A stretch of 64,000 nt of DNA from assembly GCA_963828405.1 (NCBI GenBank), contig CAWHEG010000030.1:1-64000 (forward strand), read 5' to 3'. The position numbers were made by a program, and so were the translations under genes. Of the stretch, positions 23,288 through 31,721 are shown in pieces (position 1 is the first letter of the stretch; the number at the start of each line of letters is the position of its first letter). This stretch comes from JANMJD01 sp963828405. Lineage in GTDB: Bacteria; Actinomycetota; Acidimicrobiia; Acidimicrobiales; Ilumatobacteraceae. Under the pieces are notes generated by a model. The model was given only the letters and a program-made list of their open reading frames with translations. It had not been told where the DNA came from and ran no database searches.

Positions 23288-24654
23288 CCCTGCGGGGTCG
23301 TCTAGCGGTGGCCCTCGCTGTGGTCACGGTGGTGCTGGGGCTGGTCGTGTTCCTGGTGCCACGTGCCGTCCGCCAGGCTCAGCTCGACCAGGTGGACAAC
23401 CAGTTGGGCGCGGCGATGCCGATCGCGTTGGGCGATCCGACTCAGCCGCGGCCTCCGCTCGGCCCGGACCAGATCCCCGAACGCGACCGCGAGGCCTCAC
23501 CGTTCAGTGATCTGTACGTGGCCGCCATCGGCGCAGACAGCGCTCGTTTCCTGATCGTCGCTCCGCGCAACGCCGACGGTCGGGAGCCGTCGTTGCCCGA
23601 GCCGACCTCGGTCCCCGGCCGGCCCGACTTCTCGACGGTCGACTCCGACAAGGGCCGAGGGGGACTGTGGCGGGCCGTGTTGCTGCCCACGGCGGGAGGA
23701 TCCGACCGGGTGCTGCTCGCCGTTCCCCTCGACCAGGTGGAGGCAACCACCGACGACGTGCGCTTGGCGCTGGCCGGCGGAGGGTCGGCCGTGTTCTCCG
23801 TGCTGGTCCTCGCCGGCTGGTGGATCCTCCACCTCGGCCTGCGGCCGATTGCCGAGGTCACGGTGGTCGCCGATGCCATCGCGGCCGGGGAGCGGAACCG
23901 GCGGGCGGCCGAGACCAGCGCTGGAACCGAGGCTGCCCACCTTGCCCGGGCCGTGAACACGATGCTCGACCAGCGCGTTGCCGCCGAAGACCGCCTGCGG
24001 CGCTTCGTAGCCGATGCGTCCCACGAGCTGCGGACTCCGGTGGCGGCGATACGGGGGTTCACCGACCTGTACCGGGGCGGTGCGCTGGCCGATCGCGAGG
24101 CACTGGATCAGGCGATGCGGCGCATCGGTCAGGAGGCCCTGCGAATGGGTGGGCTGATCGACGACCTGCTACTCCTCGCCCACCTCGATCAGGGCAGACC
24201 CCTCGAGAGCGGTCGGGTCGACATCGCCGCGCTGCTCGCCGACACCGCTCTCGATGCCTCGGCGTCTCACCCGTCCCGCCAGGTCGTCGTCGACGCGCCG
24301 GCCCACCTGATCGTCGCCGGCGACGAGGCCCGTCTGCGTCAGGTCTTCGCCAACCTCGTGAACAACGCTCTCACCCACGGCGGACCCGAGGCGCTGGTCC
24401 GGATCACCGCGCGGCGGACCGACGACGCGTGTGCCGTCGAGGTGGCCGACGACGGTCTCGGGATGGACACCGACGGTGTTGCCCACGCCTTCGACCGCTT
24501 CTGGCGCGGCGACGCCTCGCGGGTGCGGACCAGATCGGGTTCCGGTCTGGGCTTGTCGATCGTTCGGGCGATCGTCGAGGCCCACCATGGTCGAATCGTG
24601 CTCGACAGTGCGCCGGACGTCGGTACGCGGGTTCACGTCGTGCTGCCCGCGTGA
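23284..24654 (+). CDS. Sensor histidine kinase
   Basis: A 456-residue membrane kinase coupled to the regulator. Helix 1 is LAVALAVVTVVLGLVVFLVP; an extracellular loop of about 120 residues is rich in Pro and Asp; helix 2 is VFSVLVLAGWWILHLGLRPI. HAMP and dimerisation helices follow, with His247 in DASHELRTPVAAIRGF. The ATPase domain has NLVNNALTHGG (N box), VADDGLGM (G1), FDRFWRGD (F) and GSGLGLSIVRAIVEAHHG (G2). GTG 23284 overlaps the regulator stop. The signal sensed is unknown. Confidence 0.92.
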   Translation: MTLRGRLAVALAVVTVVLGLVVFLVPRAVRQAQLDQVDNQLGAAMPIALGDPTQPRPPLGPDQIPERDREASPFSDLYVAAIGADSARFLIVAPRNADGREPSLPEPTSVPGRPDFSTVDSDKGRGGLWRAVLLPTAGGSDRVLLAVPLDQVEATTDDVRLALAGGGSAVFSVLVLAGWWILHLGLRPIAEVTVVADAIAAGERNRRAAETSAGTEAAHLARAVNTMLDQRVAAEDRLRRFVADASHELRTPVAAIRGFTDLYRGGALADREALDQAMRRIGQEALRMGGLIDDLLLLAHLDQGRPLESGRVDIAALLADTALDASASHPSRQVVVDAPAHLIVAGDEARLRQVFANLVNNALTHGGPEALVRITARRTDDACAVEVADDGLGMDTDGVAHAFDRFWRGDASRVRTRSGSGLGLSIVRAIVEAHHGRIVLDSAPDVGTRVHVVLPA

Positions 24655-24671
24655 GTAGGCCTCGGCCCGTG

Positions 24672-24693
24672 ATCCTCAGCAAACCCGCAACCG
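24672..24693 (+). promoter_or_regulatory. Second copy of the regulator-type repeat upstream of the glycosyltransferase genes
   Basis: ATCCTCAGCAA-ACCCGCAACCG; the core CAGCAAACCCGCA (24677-24689) matches CAGCAAACCCACA at 22543-22555 in 12 of 13 bases. It lies between the kinase stop and ATG 24714, suggesting an internal promoter under the same regulator. If translation began at GTG 24669 it would lie inside the gene. Confidence 0.4.
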
Positions 24694-24713
24694 ATCTCCA
24701 GCACCTTCGCGAG

Positions 24714-25577
24714 ATGGACGACGACACTGACGCCATGTTCGATGACATCCCCACCCGTGCTCTGACCGGCGACCTGGAACGGGACGCGCCGCTGGTCGAC
24801 ATCGTCATCCCCGTCCACAACGAGGAACGCGCACTCGCCGGAACCATCAGCCGCCTGCGCGAACACCTTCACTCGCAGTTCCCCTTCACCTGGCGGATCA
24901 CCATCGCCGAGAACGCGTCGACCGATACCACGTGGACGATCGCCACCGCGCTGGCGACCGCCTCAAACGAAGTTCGCCTCGTCCGGCTGCTCGCCAAGGG
25001 CCGGGGACGGGCGCTGCGCGAGGCCTGGACGACCAGCGATGCCGCCATCGTCGCCTACATGGACGTCGATCTCTCCACGGATCTGTCGGCCCTCGTCCCG
25101 CTGATCACGCCACTGCTGTCGGGACACGCCGACATCGCCATCGGGTCGCGCCTGGCCCCCGGGGCGCGCACCGTGCGAGGACCCCGACGTGAGGTCATCT
25201 CGCGCGGCTACAACCGCATCGTGAGGCTGGTGTTCCGCACTCGCTTTCGCGACGCGCAATGTGGCTTCAAGGCCGTGCGCAGCGACGTCGCCCGCAGGCT
25301 GCTGCCCGCCGTCTCGGACGACGGCTGGTTCTTCGACACCGAACTGCTGCTACTCGCCCAACACAACGGGCTGCGCATCACCGAGGTTCCGGTCGACTGG
25401 GTCGATGATCCCGACAGCCGGGTCGCCATCGTCAGCACGGCCGCCGCCGACCTCTGCGGCCTGGTGCGCTTGGCCTGGGCGTTCCGGCGCGGTCGCGGTG
25501 TGGTCGATCTCCAGGCCCTCGGTCCCGAGCGTTCTGCGCTTCTCGCCGTGCCCCCGAGTCTGGAGACCTCCCGATGA
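24714..25577 (+). CDS. GT2-family glycosyltransferase, polyprenyl-phosphate sugar synthase type (DPM1/GtrB-like)
   Basis: A 287-residue GT-A enzyme: VDIVIPVHNEERALAGTISR, ITIAENASTDTTWTIATALA, VRLLAKGRGRALREAWTTSD, then the nucleotide-sugar/metal motif YMDVDLSTDLSALVPLI. IAIGSRLAPGA, FRDAQCGFKAVRSDVARRLL and WFFDTELLLLAQHNGLRI are typical of dolichyl-phosphate-mannose-synthase relatives that load a sugar on polyprenyl phosphate in the cytoplasm. No C-terminal membrane helices are seen. The start is ATG 24714, or ATG 24735 or GTG 24669. It overlaps the ArnT-like gene by four bases, which would use the lipid-linked sugar. Confidence 0.88.
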   Translation: MDDDTDAMFDDIPTRALTGDLERDAPLVDIVIPVHNEERALAGTISRLREHLHSQFPFTWRITIAENASTDTTWTIATALATASNEVRLVRLLAKGRGRALREAWTTSDAAIVAYMDVDLSTDLSALVPLITPLLSGHADIAIGSRLAPGARTVRGPRREVISRGYNRIVRLVFRTRFRDAQCGFKAVRSDVARRLLPAVSDDGWFFDTELLLLAQHNGLRITEVPVDWVDDPDSRVAIVSTAAADLCGLVRLAWAFRRGRGVVDLQALGPERSALLAVPPSLETSR

Positions 25578-27862
25578 CCATCTTCGTTCCCCCGCAGGGT
25601 GACGTGCTCGACGTCGATCTCCCCGCTCCGCTCGCACGCGCAGAGGATGCGGAGCCGACGCCCGACGCAGGGTCGGCGCGCCGCCGCCGGGCCACCGAGA
25701 TGGCCGTCGTGGCCGCCGCTCTGCTCACGAACCTGTGGTCGTTGTCCGTCAACGGATGGGGCAACCCCTACTACGCCGCCGCCGTCCGTTCGATGACCGG
25801 GAGCTGGTCGAACTTCTTCTTCGCCGCGTACGACCCGGGAGGCTGGTTGACCGTCGACAAGCCCCCGCTGGCGTTCTGGGTCCCGGCCCTGTCGGCCCGG
25901 GTCTTCGGGTTCTCCTCGTGGTCGATCCTCGCCCCATCGGCCGTCGCCGGGGCGTTGGCGGTCTGGATGCTGATCGTCACCGTGCGGCGGGTCTGGGGTC
26001 ATACTGCAGGGATCGTCGCCGGTATCGCCCTGGCCACGATGCCGACGGCGGTGGCGGTATCACGGTCGAACAACCCCGATGTCTGGCTCGTTCTCGGGAT
26101 CGTCGCCGCGGCCTGGGCCCTCGACCGCGCCGTGGCCACCGACCGGCTGCGTTGGCTGGCCTGGATGGGCGTGTTCGTCGGAGTCGGCTTCCTGGCCAAG
26201 CTCGGCGCCGCCCTGATCGTCGTGCCCGCACTCTGGGGCGCCTACCTCGTGGCCGCCCGGGCCCCGTTTCGTCGCCGGATCGGCGGTCTGGCGGTCGCCA
26301 GCGCGGCGGCGACCGTCGTCGCGCTGATCTGGATCGGCGCGGCCGCGGTGATCCCCGCCTCGTCGCGGCCCTACATCGGCGGATCGACCGATGGCACGGC
26401 ATGGGACCTGGTGACCGGCTACAACGGGTTGGGTCGGCTGACCGGGAGTGGCACGGGTGGCGGACCGGGCGGAGGGCGCTTGCCCGGTGGCGGCGGGTTC
26501 CCCGGCGGCCCCTCCTCGGGTGGCTTGCCCGGTCTTCCAGGCGGTTTCGGGGGCGGCTCGGGCGTCAACGCCTTCGGCGGGACGCCCGGCATCGGGCGGC
26601 TGTTCAACGCCGGCATGGGCGATCAGGTGTTGTGGCTCGTCGCCCCGGCACTCGCCGCACTGCTCGGAGCGACGTGGCTGCTGGCCCGTCGCCGTCTGCG
26701 GCGCACCGAGAGGGGATCGCTCGTCGCCTGGGCCGGCTGGGCGCTGACGACGTTCGTCGCCTTCTCCTACGCCAGCGGGATCTACCACAACTACTACGTG
26801 GCCCAGCTCGCTCCGGCCGTCGCCGCCCTCACCGGGATCGGAGCCTCGCTCGTGCTGCGCGGCGGCCGGGTGGCCCGTCTGATCGCCGCGGCGTCGCTGC
26901 TCGTGACGGCGGTCGTCCAGGTCGTGTTCATGCGTCGTGTCGAGGCGCTCCATCCCTTGCGGATCGTCGTGTTGGTCGCCCTGGTGATCGGAGCGACCGT
27001 CCTGGCCTCCCAGGCCCGATCGACGCCGTCCCGACGGGCCTCATTCGTGGGCATCGGGATCGCCGCCGGCGCGGCGATGATCGCCCCGGCCGCCTGGAGC
27101 ATCAGCAGCCTGGGCCACGCCGGGAGCGGCACCTTCCCCGAGGCCCGACCCGTGGCGACGGAGGTCTTCGGTGCTCCCGGCGCCGGTGGGGCGGCGTCGC
27201 GCGGTCCGATCCCGGGCGGTGGAGGATTCCCGGGTGGAGCTGGACTCGATGAGGCCGAGCTGACCTGGTTGCGCGGACAGCGCACCACCGAGAAGTGGTT
27301 GATCGCCGTCGACAGCAGCATGCAGGCCTCGGATGCCATCATCCACGGCGACAGCGTGATGGCCATCGGCGGGTTCTCGGGGGGCGATCCGACGATGAGC
27401 ACCCGACGTCTTGCCGAGCTCGTCCGCAACGGCGATCTACGGTTCGTCAGTGCTGGCGGTGGCGGCGGGTTCGGCGGGTTCGGCGGGGGATCATCGATCG
27501 CCTCGACCGTCAGTTCGGTCTGTGCCGAGGTGCCGTCGAGCAACTGGGGCGGTTCGGACGCGTCGACCGTCTACGACTGCTCCGGCCTGGCCGACGAGAT
27601 CGCCGCCAGCACGCCGGAATCGAATCGGAGCCCGGCACCGGGCGACGCCGGCACACCGGGTTCGGATCGGAACCCGGCTCCTGGCGCCCTCGGCACCGGG
27701 CCGGCGGGCGTCGATATTCAGGCCCTCCAGGAGTGCATGAGCGACAAGGGGTTCGACCTCGGGGGCGGTCCGCCGTCACTCGACCCCGAGACGTTGGCCG
27801 CGTTGCAGGACTGCGGATTCGATCCCACGGCCTTCGGCGGTCCCCCAGGTACCCGGCCATGA
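25574..27862 (+). CDS. ArnT/PMT-like polyprenyl-phosphate glycosyltransferase (GT-C) with Gly-rich loop
   Basis: A 762-residue GT-C enzyme with about 11-12 membrane helices. The first outer loop has YYAAAVRSMTGSWSNFF and PGGWLTVDKPPLAFWVPALS with the expected acidic residue; helices such as VWLVLGIVAAAWALDRAVA follow. Residues about 290-330 are a Gly/Pro-rich insert, and a second Gly-rich stretch and a large soluble C-terminal domain with paired Cys (VCAEVPSSNW, VYDCSG, LQECMSDKG, LQDCGFDP) follow the last helix. Such proteins move a sugar from a polyprenyl carrier to protein or wall glycan outside the cell, and commonly follow a GtrB-like gene in actinobacteria. ATG 25574 overlaps the GT2 stop. 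Confidence 0.85.
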   Translation: MTIFVPPQGDVLDVDLPAPLARAEDAEPTPDAGSARRRRATEMAVVAAALLTNLWSLSVNGWGNPYYAAAVRSMTGSWSNFFFAAYDPGGWLTVDKPPLAFWVPALSARVFGFSSWSILAPSAVAGALAVWMLIVTVRRVWGHTAGIVAGIALATMPTAVAVSRSNNPDVWLVLGIVAAAWALDRAVATDRLRWLAWMGVFVGVGFLAKLGAALIVVPALWGAYLVAARAPFRRRIGGLAVASAAATVVALIWIGAAAVIPASSRPYIGGSTDGTAWDLVTGYNGLGRLTGSGTGGGPGGGRLPGGGGFPGGPSSGGLPGLPGGFGGGSGVNAFGGTPGIGRLFNAGMGDQVLWLVAPALAALLGATWLLARRRLRRTERGSLVAWAGWALTTFVAFSYASGIYHNYYVAQLAPAVAALTGIGASLVLRGGRVARLIAAASLLVTAVVQVVFMRRVEALHPLRIVVLVALVIGATVLASQARSTPSRRASFVGIGIAAGAAMIAPAAWSISSLGHAGSGTFPEARPVATEVFGAPGAGGAASRGPIPGGGGFPGGAGLDEAELTWLRGQRTTEKWLIAVDSSMQASDAIIHGDSVMAIGGFSGGDPTMSTRRLAELVRNGDLRFVSAGGGGGFGGFGGGSSIASTVSSVCAEVPSSNWGGSDASTVYDCSGLADEIAASTPESNRSPAPGDAGTPGSDRNPAPGALGTGPAGVDIQALQECMSDKGFDLGGGPPSLDPETLAALQDCGFDPTAFGGPPGTRP

Positions 27863-27940
27863 CCTGACAGCCGTACGCTGCCGGGATGCGAACGACCACC
27901 GGGGAGCTGTCGGACTGCGGCCGATCCGGGGGTCGGTGAC

Positions 27941-29092
27941 GTGGCGTTGCCCCTCGACGGGATCACCGTCGTGGCCTGCGAGCAGGCGGTCGCCGGGCCA
28001 CTGTCCACCCGCCATCTGGCCGACCTCGGTGCTCGTGTCATCAAGATCGAACGGCCGGCCGGGGGTGACTTCGCACGGGGCTACGACACCACGGTGCTCG
28101 GTCAATCAAGCCACTTCGTGTGGCTCAACCGGGGCAAGCAGAGCGTGGTCGTCGACCTCACCGAGCCAGGATCTGGCGCGATCATGGATGCACTCGTGGC
28201 TCAGGCCGACGTGTTCGTCCAGAACCTCGTCCCCGGGGCCGCCGAGCGACGCGGGCTCGGCGCGGCGCGGTTGCGCGATCTGAACCCGCGGCTGGTCCAC
28301 TGCTCGATCTCCGGCTACGGCGCCGACGGTCCCCTCCGCGACGCGAAGGCCTACGACCTGCTGATCCAGTCCGAGGCCGGTCTGGTCGACGTCACCGGAA
28401 CGCCGGAACAGCGGGCGAAGGCGGGGATCCCGGCCGCCGACATCGCCGCCGGGATGTACGCGTTCTCGCACATCCTGGCCGCCCTGTACGAGCGGGATCA
28501 CACGGGAACCGGCGCGACGATCGAGGTGAGCCTCTTCGACTCGCTGGTCGAATGGATGGGATTCCCGCTCTACTACACGGAGTATGGGGGCTCGGCCCCG
28601 GTCCGATCGGGGACGAGCCACGCATCGATCGCCCCGTACGGCTCGTACGCTTCGAGCGACGGCTCCAGCGTGGTGCTGGCGATCCAGAACGAGCGTGAAT
28701 GGGAGCGGTTCTGCCGGATGGTCGTCGAGCGGCCCGGACTGCTCGACGACGAACGGCTGGCGACGAGCACGAGCCGCGCCGCCCATCGGACCCTGCTCGA
28801 CGAGGTGATCGTCGGGGTGCTGTCGGCATTGCCGGTGGACGAGATCGAACGGCGTCTCGACGTCGCCTCGATCGCCCACGCCCGCCAGCGGGGCGTCGCC
28901 GAGGTCTTCCACCACCCGCAGATCGCCGGCCGGGATCGCCTGGTCGAAATCCACACCCCGGCAGGGCAGATCGAAGCGTTCAAGCCACCGGTCGTCTGGC
29001 CGGGCCGCGAGCTGGCCATGGGTGCCGTCCCCGCGCTCGGCGAACATACCGAGGCGGTACTCGCCGAACTCGTCGCCCGCCCGCCTCGATGA
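27941..29092 (+). CDS. CaiB/BaiF-family (class III) CoA-transferase
   Basis: A 383-residue class III CoA-transferase. PLDGITVVACEQAVAGPLST, LADLGARVIKIERPAGGDFA, FVWLNRGKQSVVVDLTEP and YDLLIQSEAGLVDVTGTP are present; the Asp of AYDLL is the expected catalytic carboxylate. IEVSLFDSLVEWMGFPLYYT and the ending HTEAVLAELV complete the fold. It moves CoA between carboxylic acids without ATP; the acid is unknown. GTG 27941 (VALPLDG) is used. It is not obviously in an operon with neighbours. Confidence 0.9.
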   Translation: MALPLDGITVVACEQAVAGPLSTRHLADLGARVIKIERPAGGDFARGYDTTVLGQSSHFVWLNRGKQSVVVDLTEPGSGAIMDALVAQADVFVQNLVPGAAERRGLGAARLRDLNPRLVHCSISGYGADGPLRDAKAYDLLIQSEAGLVDVTGTPEQRAKAGIPAADIAAGMYAFSHILAALYERDHTGTGATIEVSLFDSLVEWMGFPLYYTEYGGSAPVRSGTSHASIAPYGSYASSDGSSVVLAIQNEREWERFCRMVVERPGLLDDERLATSTSRAAHRTLLDEVIVGVLSALPVDEIERRLDVASIAHARQRGVAEVFHHPQIAGRDRLVEIHTPAGQIEAFKPPVVWPGRELAMGAVPALGEHTEAVLAELVARPPR

Positions 29093-29104
29093 GCGGCGTG
29101 CGGA

Positions 29105-29821
29105 TCAATCGGGGACGAGGGCGTCGTCGATCTTCGCGGTGAGCGTGGTCATCTCGAGTTCGCCGCTGGCCCGCCAGGCCACCCTGCCCTGGGCGTCGAT
29201 CATCACGAAGAACGGGAAGGCGGTGACCCCGAGCGCGGCGGCCGCCGTCGCCGTGGTGCTGTCGGCGAGCACCGGCCAGGGGAACCCGGCGTCCTCGAGC
29301 CACTGCGACGGCGGGTAGTTGGGCCGGTCGGGGTTGGTCGCCGTGGCCACGCCGACCACCGAGATCCCCGCCGGCACCCGACCTGCGGCCGCCCACTCGA
29401 CCAGTCTGGGCACCTCGGCCCGGCAATGCGGGCACCAGTGGGCGAGCACGATCACCAGGGTCGGTTGGCCGGAACCCGTCGACACCGGGGTGCCGTCGAA
29501 GGAGGCTCCTTCGAGCGCCGGGGCGGGCAGGCCCGTGGCGGCATCCGGGCCGGACGCATCCTCGGGCAGCGGTGGCAATGCCGAGCCGCTGACGAGTACG
29601 GGCCGGTTCTGGGCGATCGATGCCGCCGGGCCGCGCTCTCCACTGGTGGCGAAGATCGTCACGAAGGCGATCAGGACGACGACGATGCCCACCGAGACGG
29701 CGATTCGTCGCCGCGAGATGTGCCCGGAGCCACGGCCGGCCGCTCGACGACCGCCGGCCGCTCGACGACCGCCGGGGCGAGCGCCGGCGGGCCGATGCTC
29801 GGTGTGGGGGGTTGTCTTCAT
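29105..29821 (-). CDS. Membrane-anchored TlpA-like thiol:disulfide oxidoreductase
   Basis: A 238-residue thioredoxin-fold protein: an Arg-rich cytoplasmic start, one helix (IAVSVGIVVVLIAFVTIFAT), then a redoxin domain with active site HWCPHCRAEVPRLVEW (CPHC), LEDAGFPWPVLAD and cis-Pro region VTAFPFFVMIDAQGRV. CPHC is the DsbA-type dipeptide, so it may oxidise rather than reduce. ATG 29821 overlaps the DsbB-like stop (ATGA), which makes a redox partnership with that protein likely. Confidence 0.87.
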   Translation of the reverse strand: MKTTPHTEHRPAGARPGGRRAAGGRRAAGRGSGHISRRRIAVSVGIVVVLIAFVTIFATSGERGPAASIAQNRPVLVSGSALPPLPEDASGPDAATGLPAPALEGASFDGTPVSTGSGQPTLVIVLAHWCPHCRAEVPRLVEWAAAGRVPAGISVVGVATATNPDRPNYPPSQWLEDAGFPWPVLADSTTATAAAALGVTAFPFFVMIDAQGRVAWRASGELEMTTLTAKIDDALVPD

Positions 29822-30345
29822 CGGAATCCTCCGGGTGTCTCGTCGGCGGGCAGGTTCAGCAGGGTGATGATCGAGACGAATCCGACGGCGGCCATGAACG
29901 GGAGGGTGACGAATCCGAACTTCTCGAACCACACGAACTCGCACGAGATCGTCACGGAGCACACCCCGGCGTCGAGGTCGGGGATCCGCTCGAGCAACCA
30001 GTGGTAGATGGCGATCAACGCCCCGATCGTCGCCAGCACCGTGGCGGCGGCGCGGATCTCGTCGCCCCGCCACGAGGCGACGACCAGGATGACGGCGAGG
30101 GAGTACATCGGGATGCGCTGGTACCAGCACAGCGTGCACGGGAGGTAGTTGGCCACCTCCGAGAAGTACAGGCTCCCCGACATGCAGGTGATCGCCACCG
30201 CCGCCGCCATCGGGTAGCGATGGCGGCCCAGATCGGCCAGCCACGACCGCCTGGACGGTCTCATCAGGATCAGGCCGATCGTCGCCGCCAGCGTGACCAG
30301 GGCGAGCAGCGGGAAGAAGAGCTGCAGGCGTTGAGTCAGCGTCAC
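29818..30345 (-). CDS. DsbB/BdbC-family disulfide-bond formation membrane protein
   Basis: About 175 residues with several helices (FFPLLALVTLAATIGLILM; AAAVAITCMSGSLYFSEVAN; VLATIGALIAIYHWLLERIP). NYLPCTLCWYQRIPMYSLAV is the BdbC-type first CxxC, and GVCSVTISCEFVWFEKFG supplies the second Cys pair. The family passes electrons from a DsbA-like protein to quinone. The start is taken at GTG 30345 (VTLTQRLQLFF); the frame is open further upstream but without membrane-protein character. It forms an operon with the TlpA-like gene. Confidence 0.87.
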   Translation of the reverse strand: MTLTQRLQLFFPLLALVTLAATIGLILMRPSRRSWLADLGRHRYPMAAAVAITCMSGSLYFSEVANYLPCTLCWYQRIPMYSLAVILVVASWRGDEIRAAATVLATIGALIAIYHWLLERIPDLDAGVCSVTISCEFVWFEKFGFVTLPFMAAVGFVSIITLLNLPADETPGGFR

Positions 30346-30568
30346 CGCGACCGGCCCCGCCGGGCGAACCCGTTCATCTGCGCTGTCTCCTCGGTCGTCG
30401 TCGTGGTGCGTCTCGCCGATCAGTAGTGTGCGGCCAGGCGATCCACCCGGCCAGGGTCCAAGGTCCCGCGCCGCTGAGGACGACGGGACTGGAGACGTTC
30501 GACGTGGGCCGGTCGCAGCGCCGGCCGGTGCCGTGCGATCCCGTCCCGAACGATCGATGGAGGCACCG

Positions 30569-31687
30569 ATGGCAGCGATGGCGGCATCCCGGGACACCGT
30601 GGGAACGCCGGCGACGATGAAGGCGGTCGTCACCACGGGCAACGGCGGCTACGACAAGCTCGAATACCGCGACGTGCCGGTTCGCCGGCCGAAGGCGGGC
30701 GAGGTGCTGCTGCAGGTGCTCGCCGCCGGGGTCAACAACACCGAGATCAACACGCGCCTCGGGTGGTACTCGGCGTCGGTCTCCACCGGGACCGTTGCCG
30801 TCGCCGGGGAGGACGACCCGGTGGCCCGGCCCGACGGAGGCTGGAACCTCGCCACGCCGTTCCCGTTCATCCAGGGTACGGACTGCTGCGGTCGGGTGGT
30901 GGCGGCGGGACCGGGCGGGGACGAGACGACCATCGGCTCCCGGGTGCTGGTGCGGTCGTGCATGCGCCCGGCGGGGTTCGGCTCGATGGACAACGTGTGG
31001 CTGGGCTCCGACTTCGACGGGGCGTTCGCCCAGTTCGTCACCGTCCCGGCGTCGGAGGTCTTCCCGGTGCGCTGCGACTGGACCGACGTCGAGCTCGGGT
31101 CGATCCCGTGCGCCTACGGGACGGCCGAGAACATGGTCCAGCGGGCCCGGGTGGTCGCCTCCGACCACGTGCTGGTCGCCGGGGCGTCGGGCGGGGTCGG
31201 CTCTGCAGTCGTCCAACTCGTGAAGCGGCGCGGCGCCACGGTCACGGCGATCGCCGGGAGGGCGAAGATGGACCGGGTGCGTTCGATCGGCGCCGACCAG
31301 GTCATCGATCGCGACGACGACATCGTCGCTCGGCTCGGCGAGGAGTCGATCGATGTCGTCGTCGACAACGTCGGCGGTCCGTCGTTCGCGGCGATGCTCG
31401 CGGTCGTACGCAGGGGTGGCCGCTACGTGTCGTCGGGGGCGATCGGTGGCCCGGTGGTCACGCTCGACCTGCGCACCTTCTACCTGAAGGATCTCCTGCT
31501 GATCGGGTGCACCGCCTGGGACGAACCGGTCTTCCCCGCCCTCATCTCCTACATCGAGCGGGGCGAGATCCGCCCGCTGGTCGCCAGGACGTTCCCCCTG
31601 GAACGGGTCGCCGAGGCGCAGCGGGAGTTCCTCGAGAAGCGCCACGTCGGGAACTACGTCCTGGTCCCTCCGCCCCTCGATCCCTGA
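30569..31687 (+). CDS. Medium-chain dehydrogenase/reductase (quinone-oxidoreductase/zinc-alcohol-dehydrogenase-like)
   Basis: A 372-residue MDR protein. MKAVVTTGNGGYDKLEYRDV, VLAAGVNNTEINTRLGWYS, FIQGTDCCGRVVAAGPGG form the N-terminal GroES-like domain; VLVAGASGGVGSAVVQLVKR is the Rossmann NAD(P) motif (AxxGxxG type), with SIGADQVIDRD and VVVDNVGGPSF behind it. Of several ATGs (30557, 30569, 30578, 30617), 30569 is best because GGAGG sits five bases before it. The classic catalytic zinc ligands are not clearly preserved. The substrate is unknown; no operon partners. Confidence 0.85.
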   Translation: MAAMAASRDTVGTPATMKAVVTTGNGGYDKLEYRDVPVRRPKAGEVLLQVLAAGVNNTEINTRLGWYSASVSTGTVAVAGEDDPVARPDGGWNLATPFPFIQGTDCCGRVVAAGPGGDETTIGSRVLVRSCMRPAGFGSMDNVWLGSDFDGAFAQFVTVPASEVFPVRCDWTDVELGSIPCAYGTAENMVQRARVVASDHVLVAGASGGVGSAVVQLVKRRGATVTAIAGRAKMDRVRSIGADQVIDRDDDIVARLGEESIDVVVDNVGGPSFAAMLAVVRRGGRYVSSGAIGGPVVTLDLRTFYLKDLLLIGCTAWDEPVFPALISYIERGEIRPLVARTFPLERVAEAQREFLEKRHVGNYVLVPPPLDP

Positions 31688-31721
31688 CCCGAGGCGCCCT
31701 GCGACGATCGGCCGAAGCCGC

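Noticed and set aside
26450..26570. DNA repeat array in the glycosyltransferase gene
   Set aside because: It is irregular coding low complexity (Gly/Pro codons) without a fixed period, not a CRISPR or satellite.
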